A DNA stretch of 64,000 nucleotides from Gemmatimonadota bacterium (GTDB lineage Bacteria > Gemmatimonadota > Gemmatimonadetes > Longimicrobiales > Gaopeijiaceae), in the NCBI GenBank assembly GCA_022822325.1, contig JAJEBW010000036.1, positions 90,296 to 154,295 on the forward strand, written 5' to 3'. Of this stretch, positions 42,919-52,053 are shown piece by piece. Numbering within the stretch: the stretch's first letter is position 1; each line of letters opens with the position of its first letter. A program made the position numbers and the translations under genes. The notes under the pieces were generated by a model. The model was not told the DNA's origin, searched no databases, and saw nothing but the letters and a program-made list of their open reading frames with translations.

Positions 42919-45900
42919 GCCGCCGCGTCGGGGACGCCGCGACTGAAGAGGATCTCCAGGCTTGGCCGGTCGGAGCCGCCGGGCAACGCATCCGCCTGAA
43001 TCCGGGGATCGCCCGCCAGCCCCCGCAGAATGCCGCGAACCTGTCCGTTGCGGGAAGCGAGGAGGATCGCCGCCGCATCATCTCCGTTCTCGCTCACTGT
43101 GGCCGACCCGCCCGGACCGGAGAGCCGGATCGTGGCGAGCGCGCCTTCCCACTCCGGCTGCACCGGAAGGACGAAGGCAAACGACCCGACCCCCTCCCCA
43201 TCCGCCACCGCCGCGATTTCGAAGGTCAGCGAAAAGAGCGCCCTTCCCGCCGCGTCCAGTCCTTCGAGACGGTAATCGACGCCCGCGGGAGGCAGTCGCG
43301 GCGGCGCGTTCACAACGAAGGCCGACTCCAGGAATGGTGCGCCATCGGTGTCGACGCCGCCCCACAGCAGCAAAGACTTCGCGGGACGCGCCAACGCCAT
43401 ATCGGGGCCCTCGGTTCGCAACCTGTAGTGCAATGCCGTCGAGAACCCGTATTCGCTGATCCAGTGCGGATCGCAGTAGGACATCAGATCCGAGGTGAAG
43501 GCGTCCACCAGCGCACCGCCGTCGCGGAAGTCGTAGCCGGGCGCGCCGATGCTTCCGTCGATCTGCGGGAATTCGGGATCGATGGCGTTCGGACTGCCGC
43601 AGGGGGCATGACCCAGGTTCATGTTGTGTCCGAGTTCGTGAACGATTACCGATGCGTCCGGTCTGGAAAAGCTCACTCTGCCTGGTTGGTACCCGAGCCC
43701 CGCAACGCCGGTGCCCTCTCCCGCCATCATTCCCATGTAGTGCCCGTTGGCGCCTTCCAGCGCGCGGATCGCCTCGGTCTGGTAGAAGAGTCGCCAAGCG
43801 TTGTTGGTGGAGCTCAGTACCGGTTCGTGGGCGGTCACCCCGAGCTCCTTCACCGGCAGGAGCGTCCGGGCGTCCCACAGCAGTTCGTGACCTTCCGGAT
43901 CCGCGGCCATCGCGCGCACAATGCCGATGATCGTGGAGTCGGGATCCTCGGTCCAGAGGAAGGGAACCAGGGTGAGGTCCAGGGTCGGCATCTCCACCAC
44001 CTCCGCGGCGAGACTGCCTGTCATCGGGATGCGCCGGCCCACCCCCAGCGACGGATCCAGCGTTCCCTCCGGGTCCACCTCGATCGCCATTTCCAGACCG
44101 GGCTGAATCACGCTTCCGGGGATCGCCGCGTTGACCGAGTTTTCCAGCGACGACTCCTCGACTCGGGTCGGGATCGGCCCGCTGCGACCGGCGATCTCCG
44201 CGCTGTACACTTCGCGCCCGTCCACGAAGAAGGTTGCCCTCACCGGCGGCAAGCGCTCGCGATTCACCTTCCACGCCGTCGGGAAGACGCGCAGCAACGC
44301 CTCCTCCCCGGCAACCAGGGGAACGGGAAACTGTCGCGACTGCACCGCCTGGGTGAGGTAGGCCCTGGCGCGTCCGTCGCAGAGCGCGATCCGTCCACCG
44401 TCGCCGATCCGATTGAGCCACCTCCTCATTTCAGGTTGGTCGGCCATGCAAAACCCGGTGCCCGCCACGTCCAGCTCCCGGAGATCTCGAAGTTGGGTCA
44501 GGGAAGGGGGAAGCGGTCCGCCGAGGCCGCCGTTCAGCGACAGGTCGAGGGTCCTCAGGTCGGCAAGATCGCCGACTTCCGGGGGCAGGGAACCGGTCAG
44601 TTCGTTGTCGTCGAGCCTGAGGCGCCGAAGGGTTCCGAGTGTCCACGTCTCCACCGGAATCGGTCCGGCCAGTCTGTTTTCGCTCAGCAGGAGGGTTTGC
44701 AGTTTGGGGAGCGCTCCAAGTTCCGGCGGAATGGGCCCGGCGAGGGCGTTGCGGCCGGCGTCCAGGTACGTCAGGTTGGCGAGCCCCGTCAACTCCGGCG
44801 GGATCGGCCCCGTCAGGCCGTTTTCCGCAAGCGTGATCAGATCGAGATTCGCGAGGCGCCCCAGCTCCGGCGGAATCGATCCGGTCAGACGGTTTCTGTA
44901 GAGCTGGAGGGAAATCAGTGCACCCAGCTTCCCCAACTCAGGCGGGATCGGCCCATCCAGCCGGTTGTCGGCAAGATCCAGGTCTTGCAAGACGGAAAGG
45001 TCTCCGAGAGCCGCGGGGATGCGGCCGGCGAGTCTGTTTCCGGCGAGGGTCAGGTAGTTGAGCGCGCCAAGGCCGCCGAGGTCCAGGGGAATGGATCCCG
45101 ACAAGTCATTCACTGACAGGTCCAGGCGCCTCAGGGCGGCCAGAAGGCCGAGCTGGCGAGGGATCTGCCCGGTCAGCTTGTTTGAGCCGAGATTCAGCGT
45201 CGCGAGCGATTCGAGCGACCCGAGTTGCGGAGGGATCGTGCCGGTGATCCGGTTGTCGTTGAGATCCAGGCGCTCGAGTTCCGCAAGATTGCCGAGTCCC
45301 GGCGGAATGGCGCCCGTCAGGCGATTCGACCCCAACACGAGCCGCTCCAGTGTGGACAGTTCGCCGAGCTCCGGGGGGAGCGCCCCCGAGAGTCCGTTGT
45401 CGGGCAGGTTGATTTGCGTAACCCGGCCCTCCCCGTCGACCGATACTCCGAACCAGTCGTCCAGCGGCGCATCCGTCAGCCAGTTCTCCCTGCTTGTCCA
45501 ATTCTCTCCGTCGGTGGCCTCGTGCAGCGCGACCAGAATGTCCCGATCCGACAAAGCCGGACAATCGTTTCGATCTCCCGTGCGCATGGGAATGGCGTCC
45601 AGCCATGCACTGAAGGATTCGCCGCGGGGTACGCACAAGTCCGTGTCGGCGTATTCGAGCTCTTCAAGCTGAAGGCCGGCCAGGGATCGCGGAATGGGCC
45701 CCGACAAGTCGTTCTCGCCGATCCGCAACACGGTCAGGCGGTCGAGCGACAAACCGAGACCGGACGGCAGGCTGCCGGCGAGTGCGTTGTCGCGCAGGTC
45801 GATCTGCAACACCTTCCCCACCGAATCCGCAACGACGCCGTGCCACCCTTCCAGCGCCGGGCCCGCGAGCCATCCCCGGCGATCGGTCCAGTCGCGCCCA

Positions 45901-47519
45901 TTGGCGGATTCAAACAACGCCGTCAGGCCCGCCACGTCGGTTTCGTTGCAGAGCGGATGGTCCGTGTGGGTCTCCATCCAGGCGGCGAAGGCCGCGACGC
46001 CCGGTACGCAGATCCCATCGGTACCTTCAATGTACACGGTGCTCAACCGGTTCAGTCGCGTCAGGCTTTGCGGCAAGGGACCGCTGAGCGAAGTTTCGGA
46101 CAGGGACAGGTACGACAGCTTCCGGAGTTGGCCGAAGGTCGCGGGAACCTGCCCTGTCAAGAGATTGTTGTGGACCCAAAGGACATCGAGATTGCGAAGG
46201 CGACCGAGTTCGGGCGGAAGCGGCCCCGTCAGGAGATTGTGATCAAGAAACAGCGTCTCCAGCCTGACCATATTGCCAAGCTCCGGCGGGATGGCGCCCG
46301 TCAGTTTGTTGCTCCGAAGGTCCAGCATCCGCGCGTTGCGCAGTCGTCCCAACTCCGGCGGAATCGAATCGGCAAGGTTGTTGCCACCGAGTTCAAGGTA
46401 GTCCAGCCTGCGAAGCTGGCCGAGTTGCGAAGGGATTGCGCCCTCCAGACGATTCCGGCTCAGATTGAGGCTCACCAGGTTGCGCAGTCGCCCCAGCGCG
46501 GACGGGATTGATCCAGCAAGGTTGTTGCGGTCGAGCCAAAGCGTCTTCAGGTTGGCCAGACGGCCGAGCTCGGGCGGAAGCGAACCCGTCAGGGCGTTGT
46601 TGGCGAGCAGCAGGATTTCCAGCTTCGACAGGTTGCCGAGTTCCGGCGGAATGGCTCCCGTCAGGGCGTTGTCTGCGAGATCGAGCACCGTCAGCTCGGC
46701 GAGCCCGCCGAGTTCCGGTGGAATGGCTCCGGTAAGGCTGTTGCGCTGGAGGTACAGCTCCTCCAGGCCGACAAGTTGTCCCAGCTCCGGCGGGACCGCG
46801 CCCCTGAGGTTGTTTGCAAACAGATTCAGTTCGGTGAGTCTGGTGAGCCAGACGAGTTCGGGTGGGATGCGCCCCACGAGGTTGTTTGTCGGAAGAACGA
46901 GACGGGTGACGCGCCCGTCGCGATCGGTCGAGACGCCCTCCCAGGAGCGCAGCGGAGCGCCGCCGAGCCAGTTCTTGCGGTCAACCCAATTTGGTCCGTC
47001 CGTTGCCTCGTATAGCGCAATCAGCGCTTCCCTCTCGGGGTTGGCCGGAACCGTGACGACGAAACTTTGGGAGGTGGAAAGATCGCCCGGATCCTGTGCG
47101 ACGATCGTGATTTCGGCTTTGCCCGTCCCGGAAACCGCGATCGCGGCCATGGCGCCGGAGATGGAGGCCGAGGCGACGGCGTCGTCGGAGCTGTACGCCG
47201 CGAAGCCCAGAGAGTCGCCGTCCGGGTCGCGAAAGTGGTCCAGCAAATCGATGGAGATGGACTGGTCGAGCAGCAGCGGTTGTCGTGGGATCGGCCTGAT
47301 GACCACCGGTTGGCGGTTCGGCGCGACAGCCGCGTATCCCGCCCGGGCCGGAACCGGGAGTTGACCTTCGGGCTCCAGGGTGGGCTGCACGGCGTCTTCC
47401 GCGCAGGCGGCCGGCCAAAACGCCAGGAGCGCCGCCGCGGCAACCAGCCAACCGATCGACCAGGGCTGTTCCCTTGCCGGGCCGGCGATTCCGGATCGAG
47501 ACAGACGATTCCATTGCAT
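42906..47519 (-). CDS. Giant LRR lipoprotein with C-terminal metzincin-type metalloprotease
   Basis: 1537 residues from ATG 47519 (an open frame extends 59 codons upstream without features). Lipoprotein signal LLAFWPAAC. A cadherin/Ig-like domain (about residues 60-165: LLDHFRDPDGDSLGFAAYSSDD) precedes three LRR blocks. Each block opens with a cap of the form ALYEATDGPNW...NWL..APL..W.GV and contains plant-type repeats GAIPPELGxLxxLxxLxLxxN. Cys-containing segments separate the blocks. The C-terminal third holds HELGHNMNLGH at about residues 1293-1303, the HExxHxxGxxH zinc motif of metzincins, in a domain resembling M66-like peptidases. It is probably a surface-anchored protease with a large recognition arm. 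queG overlaps the 3' end. Confidence 0.88.
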   Translation of the reverse strand: MQWNRLSRSGIAGPAREQPWSIGWLVAAAALLAFWPAACAEDAVQPTLEPEGQLPVPARAGYAAVAPNRQPVVIRPIPRQPLLLDQSISIDLLDHFRDPDGDSLGFAAYSSDDAVASASISGAMAAIAVSGTGKAEITIVAQDPGDLSTSQSFVVTVPANPEREALIALYEATDGPNWVDRKNWLGGAPLRSWEGVSTDRDGRVTRLVLPTNNLVGRIPPELVWLTRLTELNLFANNLRGAVPPELGQLVGLEELYLQRNSLTGAIPPELGGLAELTVLDLADNALTGAIPPELGNLSKLEILLLANNALTGSLPPELGRLANLKTLWLDRNNLAGSIPSALGRLRNLVSLNLSRNRLEGAIPSQLGQLRRLDYLELGGNNLADSIPPELGRLRNARMLDLRSNKLTGAIPPELGNMVRLETLFLDHNLLTGPLPPELGRLRNLDVLWVHNNLLTGQVPATFGQLRKLSYLSLSETSLSGPLPQSLTRLNRLSTVYIEGTDGICVPGVAAFAAWMETHTDHPLCNETDVAGLTALFESANGRDWTDRRGWLAGPALEGWHGVVADSVGKVLQIDLRDNALAGSLPSGLGLSLDRLTVLRIGENDLSGPIPRSLAGLQLEELEYADTDLCVPRGESFSAWLDAIPMRTGDRNDCPALSDRDILVALHEATDGENWTSRENWLTDAPLDDWFGVSVDGEGRVTQINLPDNGLSGALPPELGELSTLERLVLGSNRLTGAIPPGLGNLAELERLDLNDNRITGTIPPQLGSLESLATLNLGSNKLTGQIPRQLGLLAALRRLDLSVNDLSGSIPLDLGGLGALNYLTLAGNRLAGRIPAALGDLSVLQDLDLADNRLDGPIPPELGKLGALISLQLYRNRLTGSIPPELGRLANLDLITLAENGLTGPIPPELTGLANLTYLDAGRNALAGPIPPELGALPKLQTLLLSENRLAGPIPVETWTLGTLRRLRLDDNELTGSLPPEVGDLADLRTLDLSLNGGLGGPLPPSLTQLRDLRELDVAGTGFCMADQPEMRRWLNRIGDGGRIALCDGRARAYLTQAVQSRQFPVPLVAGEEALLRVFPTAWKVNRERLPPVRATFFVDGREVYSAEIAGRSGPIPTRVEESSLENSVNAAIPGSVIQPGLEMAIEVDPEGTLDPSLGVGRRIPMTGSLAAEVVEMPTLDLTLVPFLWTEDPDSTIIGIVRAMAADPEGHELLWDARTLLPVKELGVTAHEPVLSSTNNAWRLFYQTEAIRALEGANGHYMGMMAGEGTGVAGLGYQPGRVSFSRPDASVIVHELGHNMNLGHAPCGSPNAIDPEFPQIDGSIGAPGYDFRDGGALVDAFTSDLMSYCDPHWISEYGFSTALHYRLRTEGPDMALARPAKSLLLWGGVDTDGAPFLESAFVVNAPPRLPPAGVDYRLEGLDAAGRALFSLTFEIAAVADGEGVGSFAFVLPVQPEWEGALATIRLSGPGGSATVSENGDDAAAILLASRNGQVRGILRGLAGDPRIQADALPGGSDRPSLEILFSRGVPDAAAWRR

Positions 47520-47810
47520 TGGTCGGTGATCTTCCGCTGCCAGTTGTGAAATCGACTGTCCCGGGCCGCTGCGCGTCGGCAACTCCGCCATCCGGCATTC
47601 AGGGATTCGGCAGGCCCAAGTATGTCTTCCCGCATTTGGGCGCGCAACCGCGAAACCCGTGGGAAATGGCCGCCCCGCGTTTCCGACAACCGGCAATCGC
47701 CGGCAAAACCCGCGCTACCGGTGCCCGCTCCATTCCGCCGGACGAAAAACAAATGTTTGCGCCGCCGTTTCCGGGTGACCGTCACGCGCGACCGGGTTAT
47801 CCTTTATCGC

Positions 47811-48995
47811 ATGACCCTCGCTCACGCCACCCCCGCCTTCCACCCGCACGGTGCGCCGTCCCGCCTCGAGCGCACCCTCGCTCACGCCCGCAGCGCCTTC
47901 CCCATCCTCGCGCGCCGCAACTACCTCAACTCCTGCTCGCTCGGGGCGCTCTCCAACCGGGCGGAGGAACGGCTGGGCGACTTCACCGCGCTCTGGCACG
48001 AACTTGGCGCGGCGGCGTGGTACGAGCACTGGTGGGCATCGCTCAGCGATCTGCGCTGCCGCATCGAGGCGCTCTTCGCGGCCCCGGACGGCACGGTCGC
48101 GCTCATGCCCTCGACCTCCGCCTGCCTGGCCAGCGTCACCTCCAGCCTGGACTGGAAGCGGCGCAACCGCATCGTCACGACCGAGCTGGACTTCCCCACT
48201 CTTCTCTACCAGTGGAAGGTCCGCCCCGACGTTGAGATGGTCGTCCTGGAGAGCCCCGACGGCGTTCACATCGATCCGCAGCAGTTTGCGGACGCGGTGG
48301 ACGAGCGCACCCTCGCAATCGCGACGAGCCATGTCTTCTTCACCACCGGCGCGATTCAGGATCTGGCGGCCATTGCCGGGATCGCGCGGCGGGCGGGCGC
48401 CTACAGCCTGATCGACGGCTATCAGGGGGCGGGCCAGGTACCGGTCGATCTTCCCGCGACCGGCGTCGATTTCTACACCTCGGGACCGCTCAAGTGGCTC
48501 TGCGGAGGACCCGGTCTCGCCTACCTCTATGTCCGCGACGAGCTGATCCCCCAACTGGAACCGACCGTCACGAGCTGGTTCGCCACCGAGGACCAGTTTC
48601 ACTTCAACCCCGGCGAGTTTCGCTACCACCGCGACGCGCGCCGTTTCGAGCTGGGGACGCCGGCGCTGGCGACCGTTCACACGGCGATTGGCGGGCAGGA
48701 GATCGTGGACGAGGTGGGGATGGCGGCAATTCGGGCGCAGAATGCGGCGCTGACCGAGCGGCTGGTCGGCCGGTTGGGGATGGCGGGATTTTCGCTGCGC
48801 GTGAGCGACCGGCCCGAGACGCGTTCGGCGATCGTCCTGGTGCGTCACGAGAGTCCGGGGGACGCGGTGGCGAGCCTGGCGGAACGCGGAATCATCGTCG
48901 ACAGTCGGCCCGGCGTGGTGCGCGTCAGTCCACACTTCTACAATACCCTGGACGAGGTGGACGAGACGGTGGAAGCGCTGGCGGCAACGGTCTGA
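47811..48995 (+). CDS. Class V aminotransferase / cysteine desulfurase-like PLP enzyme
   Basis: 394 residues from ATG 47811; the frame is open for 63 codons upstream but featureless. Fold-type I landmarks: NYLNSCSLGALSNRAEERL, VALMPSTSACLASV, ATSHVFFTTGAIQDLAAI, LIDGYQGAGQVPVDLPATGVDFYTSGPLKWLCGGPGLAYLYV with the Schiff-base Lys in PLKW, and RFELGTPALATV. The best family fit is the class V group with kynureninase-like features; exact substrate unknown. Cytoplasmic. It is divergent from the LRR-protease gene across a 291-bp gap in which no gene was seen. Confidence 0.87.
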   Translation: MTLAHATPAFHPHGAPSRLERTLAHARSAFPILARRNYLNSCSLGALSNRAEERLGDFTALWHELGAAAWYEHWWASLSDLRCRIEALFAAPDGTVALMPSTSACLASVTSSLDWKRRNRIVTTELDFPTLLYQWKVRPDVEMVVLESPDGVHIDPQQFADAVDERTLAIATSHVFFTTGAIQDLAAIAGIARRAGAYSLIDGYQGAGQVPVDLPATGVDFYTSGPLKWLCGGPGLAYLYVRDELIPQLEPTVTSWFATEDQFHFNPGEFRYHRDARRFELGTPALATVHTAIGGQEIVDEVGMAAIRAQNAALTERLVGRLGMAGFSLRVSDRPETRSAIVLVRHESPGDAVASLAERGIIVDSRPGVVRVSPHFYNTLDEVDETVEALAATV

Positions 48996-49118
48996 GCCCC
49001 GTGGGGCAACCCGCAGACAAGACGCCGCACGGCATCTGATCCACGAACGGCAGGTTGCGCCGGTTTCACGGAGCCCCTGCGTCATTTCCGGGGCGATGGA
49101 TCCTTTCAGCGGTGGCTC

Positions 49119-49178
49119 CCGGCCCCTGCGCGGGCCGGCCCGGATGGCGGCAGCGCGGGGAAGGTGCGCGCGCAACCC
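49119..49178 (+). repeat. 61-bp palindromic intergenic element, copy 6
   Basis: Palindrome 49119-49138, tail GTGCGCGCGCAACCC ending 49178; 60 bp, one base shorter than the other five. It lies between the aminotransferase and M14 peptidase genes, about 80 bp before the latter's start. Confidence 0.8.
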
Positions 49179-49256
49179 ACCTTCGGTCTTAAGTTCAAGT
49201 CCATCGCTTCGACTCCGTTGCTTCCCGTCCCCTCGATCCGTTCCGGAGGATGTCCC

Positions 49257-51947
49257 TTGATTCGCGCCCCCGCACTCGCCGCGCCGCCGCTTGCCGCGCC
49301 GATCCTCGTCACGCTGATCCTCGCCGCACCGGTTCCGCTCCCCGCCCAGACGCCGGAGCTTGTCCCGGGAACCCGCTACGATCCATCGATCCCCACCCTG
49401 GAGGAGGTCGCGGGACACGATTTCGGCGAGGTCGTCACGCCCGTCGCCGATGTGATTCGCTACATCGAGGCGCTGGCGGAGGCGGACCCGGATCGCACCC
49501 GGCTCCTTGAGTACGCGCGGAGCTGGGAAGGCCGGCCGCTCGTGGCGCTGGTGATTGGATCGCCGGATAGGATGGCGCGGCTCGACGAACTGAAGGCCGA
49601 GATTGCCCGCTTTGCCGATCCCCGCGGACTGACCGAGGCGGAGACGGAAGCGCTGATCGCGCGGCTGCCGGTCGTGACGGCGCTGATGCACGGAATTCAC
49701 GGCAACGAGATCAGCGGAAGCGGAGCGGCGATGGCCGAGGCGTATCACCTGCTCGCGGCGCGGGGCAACGCCGACGTCGATCTGATCCTGGCGGAGTCGC
49801 TCGTTCTGATCGACCCGATGGAGAACCCCGACGGGCGCAACCGTTTCGTTTACCAGAACGAGTTCGCGCAGTCCCGCTGGCCCGACGAGGCTTCCTGGTC
49901 CGCCGAGCACGACGAGCCCTGGCCGGGAGGGCGCGGCAATCACTACCTCTTCGACCTGAACCGCGATCTCTTCATCCAGAGCCAACCCGAGACGCGCGGC
50001 AAAATCGATCTCTTCCTCGAGTTCCGGCCGCAGATCGTGGCGGACCTGCATGAGATGGGGGGCGACGCGACCTACTTCTTCCCCCCCACCGCCCCTCCCA
50101 CCAACCCCTGGTTCGGCGACCGGCAGGTGGCGCAGATGGAGCTCTTCGGCGCGGCGATCGCAAAGCGGTTCGACGAACGCGGCTTCGCCTACTTCAACCG
50201 CGACGTCTACGACGCCTTCTATCCCGGCTATGTGGACATGTGGCCGATGGGACAGGGCGCGCTCGGCATGACCTTCGAACAGGCCAGCGCCCGGGCGCTC
50301 AGGCTGCGGCAGTCGGACGGCGATCTGTTGACCTACGGCGACGGCGTGCTGCACCACTTCACGGCGGCGATCGAGACGGCGCTCACGGCGGCGCGCAACC
50401 GCGAGTCGATCCTGCGGGACTACCTGGCCTTCCGGCGCGAGGGCGTGGAGAGGGGACGGCGCGGTCCGGCAGAGATCGTTCTGCATTCGGCTCACGATCC
50501 GGGGATGGCGGAGCGGCTGGCGATGATGCTCGCGGAGAATGGGGTCGAGGTCTTTCGCGCGTCCGGGCCGGTGACGGTGGATGGGCGCACCCTGGCGGCG
50601 CGGTCCAGCTTCGTCGTTCCCCTGGACCAGCCCATGCACAACTTCATTCGCAATCTGCTGGACGACCATGTGCCGATGCCGGAAGACTTTGTGCGACGGC
50701 AGATCGAGCGGCGCGCGAACCGGCAGTCGGACGAGATCTACGACCTGACCGCGTGGAGCCAGTCGCTGCTCTGGGATGTGGAGGCGATCGAGGTGGACGC
50801 GACCGGGGCGCGGGGGGAGGCGGTGGCGGGTCTGGCTGCCCTGGGGACCGAGCTGGCGGGGGATGGGATGGCGGAGGCGGCGGACCGCTTTTCACCCCTG
50901 CCCGAAGCGCGGGTGGGCTACCTGATCCCATGGGGCATCAGTGCAGCCGCGGCGGTGACCGAGGCGTTGCGGGAAGGGATCCGGGTGCGGGCGGCGGGCG
51001 CGGAGTTCGCCCTGGGCGGACGCGACTACGGGGTGGGGACGGCGATTGTGCGGGTGGCCGAAAACGGGCCCGATCTGCGTCGGCGACTGGGCGAGATTGC
51101 GGGTCGGCACGGCGCCGAGGTCGTGCCCATCGACGATGCCTTCGTCCGCGAGGGAATGTCGCTGGGAAGCAGCGACGTGCGCGGGCTGCGCGAGCCGCGG
51201 GTGCTGCTGGTGTACGACTCGCCGGGGCAGAGCTACTCCGTGGGGTGGGCGCGCTATGTGCTGGAACGCCGCTACGGTCAGCGCACGACGGTGGTACGGG
51301 CGTCGAGTCTGGGGCGCGCGCGGCTGGCGGACTACGATGTGGTCGTCTTCCCGAGCGGCAACTTCGGGTCGGCGGTGGGGAGCGGGCTCCAGGACCGGCT
51401 GGAGGGATGGATCCGCGACGGGGGCACGATGATCACGATGGCCGAGTCCTCGCGGTGGGCGGCGCGGGCGGGATTGCTGAACACGGGGACGGAGCGGCGG
51501 GGGGGCCGGACCGAGGGCGACGATCCTCCGGGCGACGACACCCCGGACCAGCCCATCGAGTATCTCGACGCGATCGTTCCCCCCGATGAATCCCCGGAGG
51601 GCGTGCCCGGCGCGATCCTGCGCACGGTCCTCGACACCGAGCACTGGCTGGCCGCCGGCACCGACGGCGAGATCGGCGTCCTCGTGGAGGGTTCGCGCAT
51701 CTTCCGCCCCATCACCCTGGACCGGGGAACGAATGTCGCCCGTTACGCCGAACTCGACGACCTCGTCCTCGGCGGCATCGTCTGGGAGGAATCGCGGCCC
51801 CAACTCGCCAGCAAGGCCTACCTGATCCACCAGCCGATGGGCCGCGGCCAGCTTGTCGCCTTCGCGGAAGACCCAAACTACCGCGCCTACGCCGAAGCCA
51901 CGCAGTTGCTGTTCATGAACGCGGTTCTGCTGGGGCCGGGGCGGTAG
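49257..51947 (+). CDS. M14-family zinc carboxypeptidase, exported
   Basis: 896 residues from TTG 49257, chosen because GGAGG lies 7 nt upstream and it gives a signal peptide IRAPALAAPPLAAPILVTLILAAPVPLPAQ. Upstream in-frame codons up to 49164 run into a palindromic repeat. The M14 domain has HxxE in TALMHGIHGNEISGSGAAMAE, DPMENPDGRNRFVYQNE, and LHEMGGDATYFFPPTAPP. A long C-terminal half contains a class I glutamine-amidotransferase-like fold (RVLLVYDSPGQSYSVGWARYVLE, YDVVVFPSGNFGSAVG). Such large M14 proteins are exported peptidases of marine and soil bacteria, probably in peptide scavenging. Confidence 0.88.
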   Translation: MIRAPALAAPPLAAPILVTLILAAPVPLPAQTPELVPGTRYDPSIPTLEEVAGHDFGEVVTPVADVIRYIEALAEADPDRTRLLEYARSWEGRPLVALVIGSPDRMARLDELKAEIARFADPRGLTEAETEALIARLPVVTALMHGIHGNEISGSGAAMAEAYHLLAARGNADVDLILAESLVLIDPMENPDGRNRFVYQNEFAQSRWPDEASWSAEHDEPWPGGRGNHYLFDLNRDLFIQSQPETRGKIDLFLEFRPQIVADLHEMGGDATYFFPPTAPPTNPWFGDRQVAQMELFGAAIAKRFDERGFAYFNRDVYDAFYPGYVDMWPMGQGALGMTFEQASARALRLRQSDGDLLTYGDGVLHHFTAAIETALTAARNRESILRDYLAFRREGVERGRRGPAEIVLHSAHDPGMAERLAMMLAENGVEVFRASGPVTVDGRTLAARSSFVVPLDQPMHNFIRNLLDDHVPMPEDFVRRQIERRANRQSDEIYDLTAWSQSLLWDVEAIEVDATGARGEAVAGLAALGTELAGDGMAEAADRFSPLPEARVGYLIPWGISAAAAVTEALREGIRVRAAGAEFALGGRDYGVGTAIVRVAENGPDLRRRLGEIAGRHGAEVVPIDDAFVREGMSLGSSDVRGLREPRVLLVYDSPGQSYSVGWARYVLERRYGQRTTVVRASSLGRARLADYDVVVFPSGNFGSAVGSGLQDRLEGWIRDGGTMITMAESSRWAARAGLLNTGTERRGGRTEGDDPPGDDTPDQPIEYLDAIVPPDESPEGVPGAILRTVLDTEHWLAAGTDGEIGVLVEGSRIFRPITLDRGTNVARYAELDDLVLGGIVWEESRPQLASKAYLIHQPMGRGQLVAFAEDPNYRAYAEATQLLFMNAVLLGPGR

Positions 51948-52053
51948 GGGGACGCAGCGATCGCGCACCTTTCCGCAAGCCGGGCGAAGCGCCGTATCCC
52001 GCGAGGGAACCTGCCGGGCTTGAGCCTCGTTGTCAGAAGATCGGCGGCGCCCG

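Noticed and set aside
47715..50669. 984-codon minus-strand ORF
   Set aside because: Spans an aminotransferase and part of an M14 peptidase on the other strand, plus a non-coding palindromic repeat.
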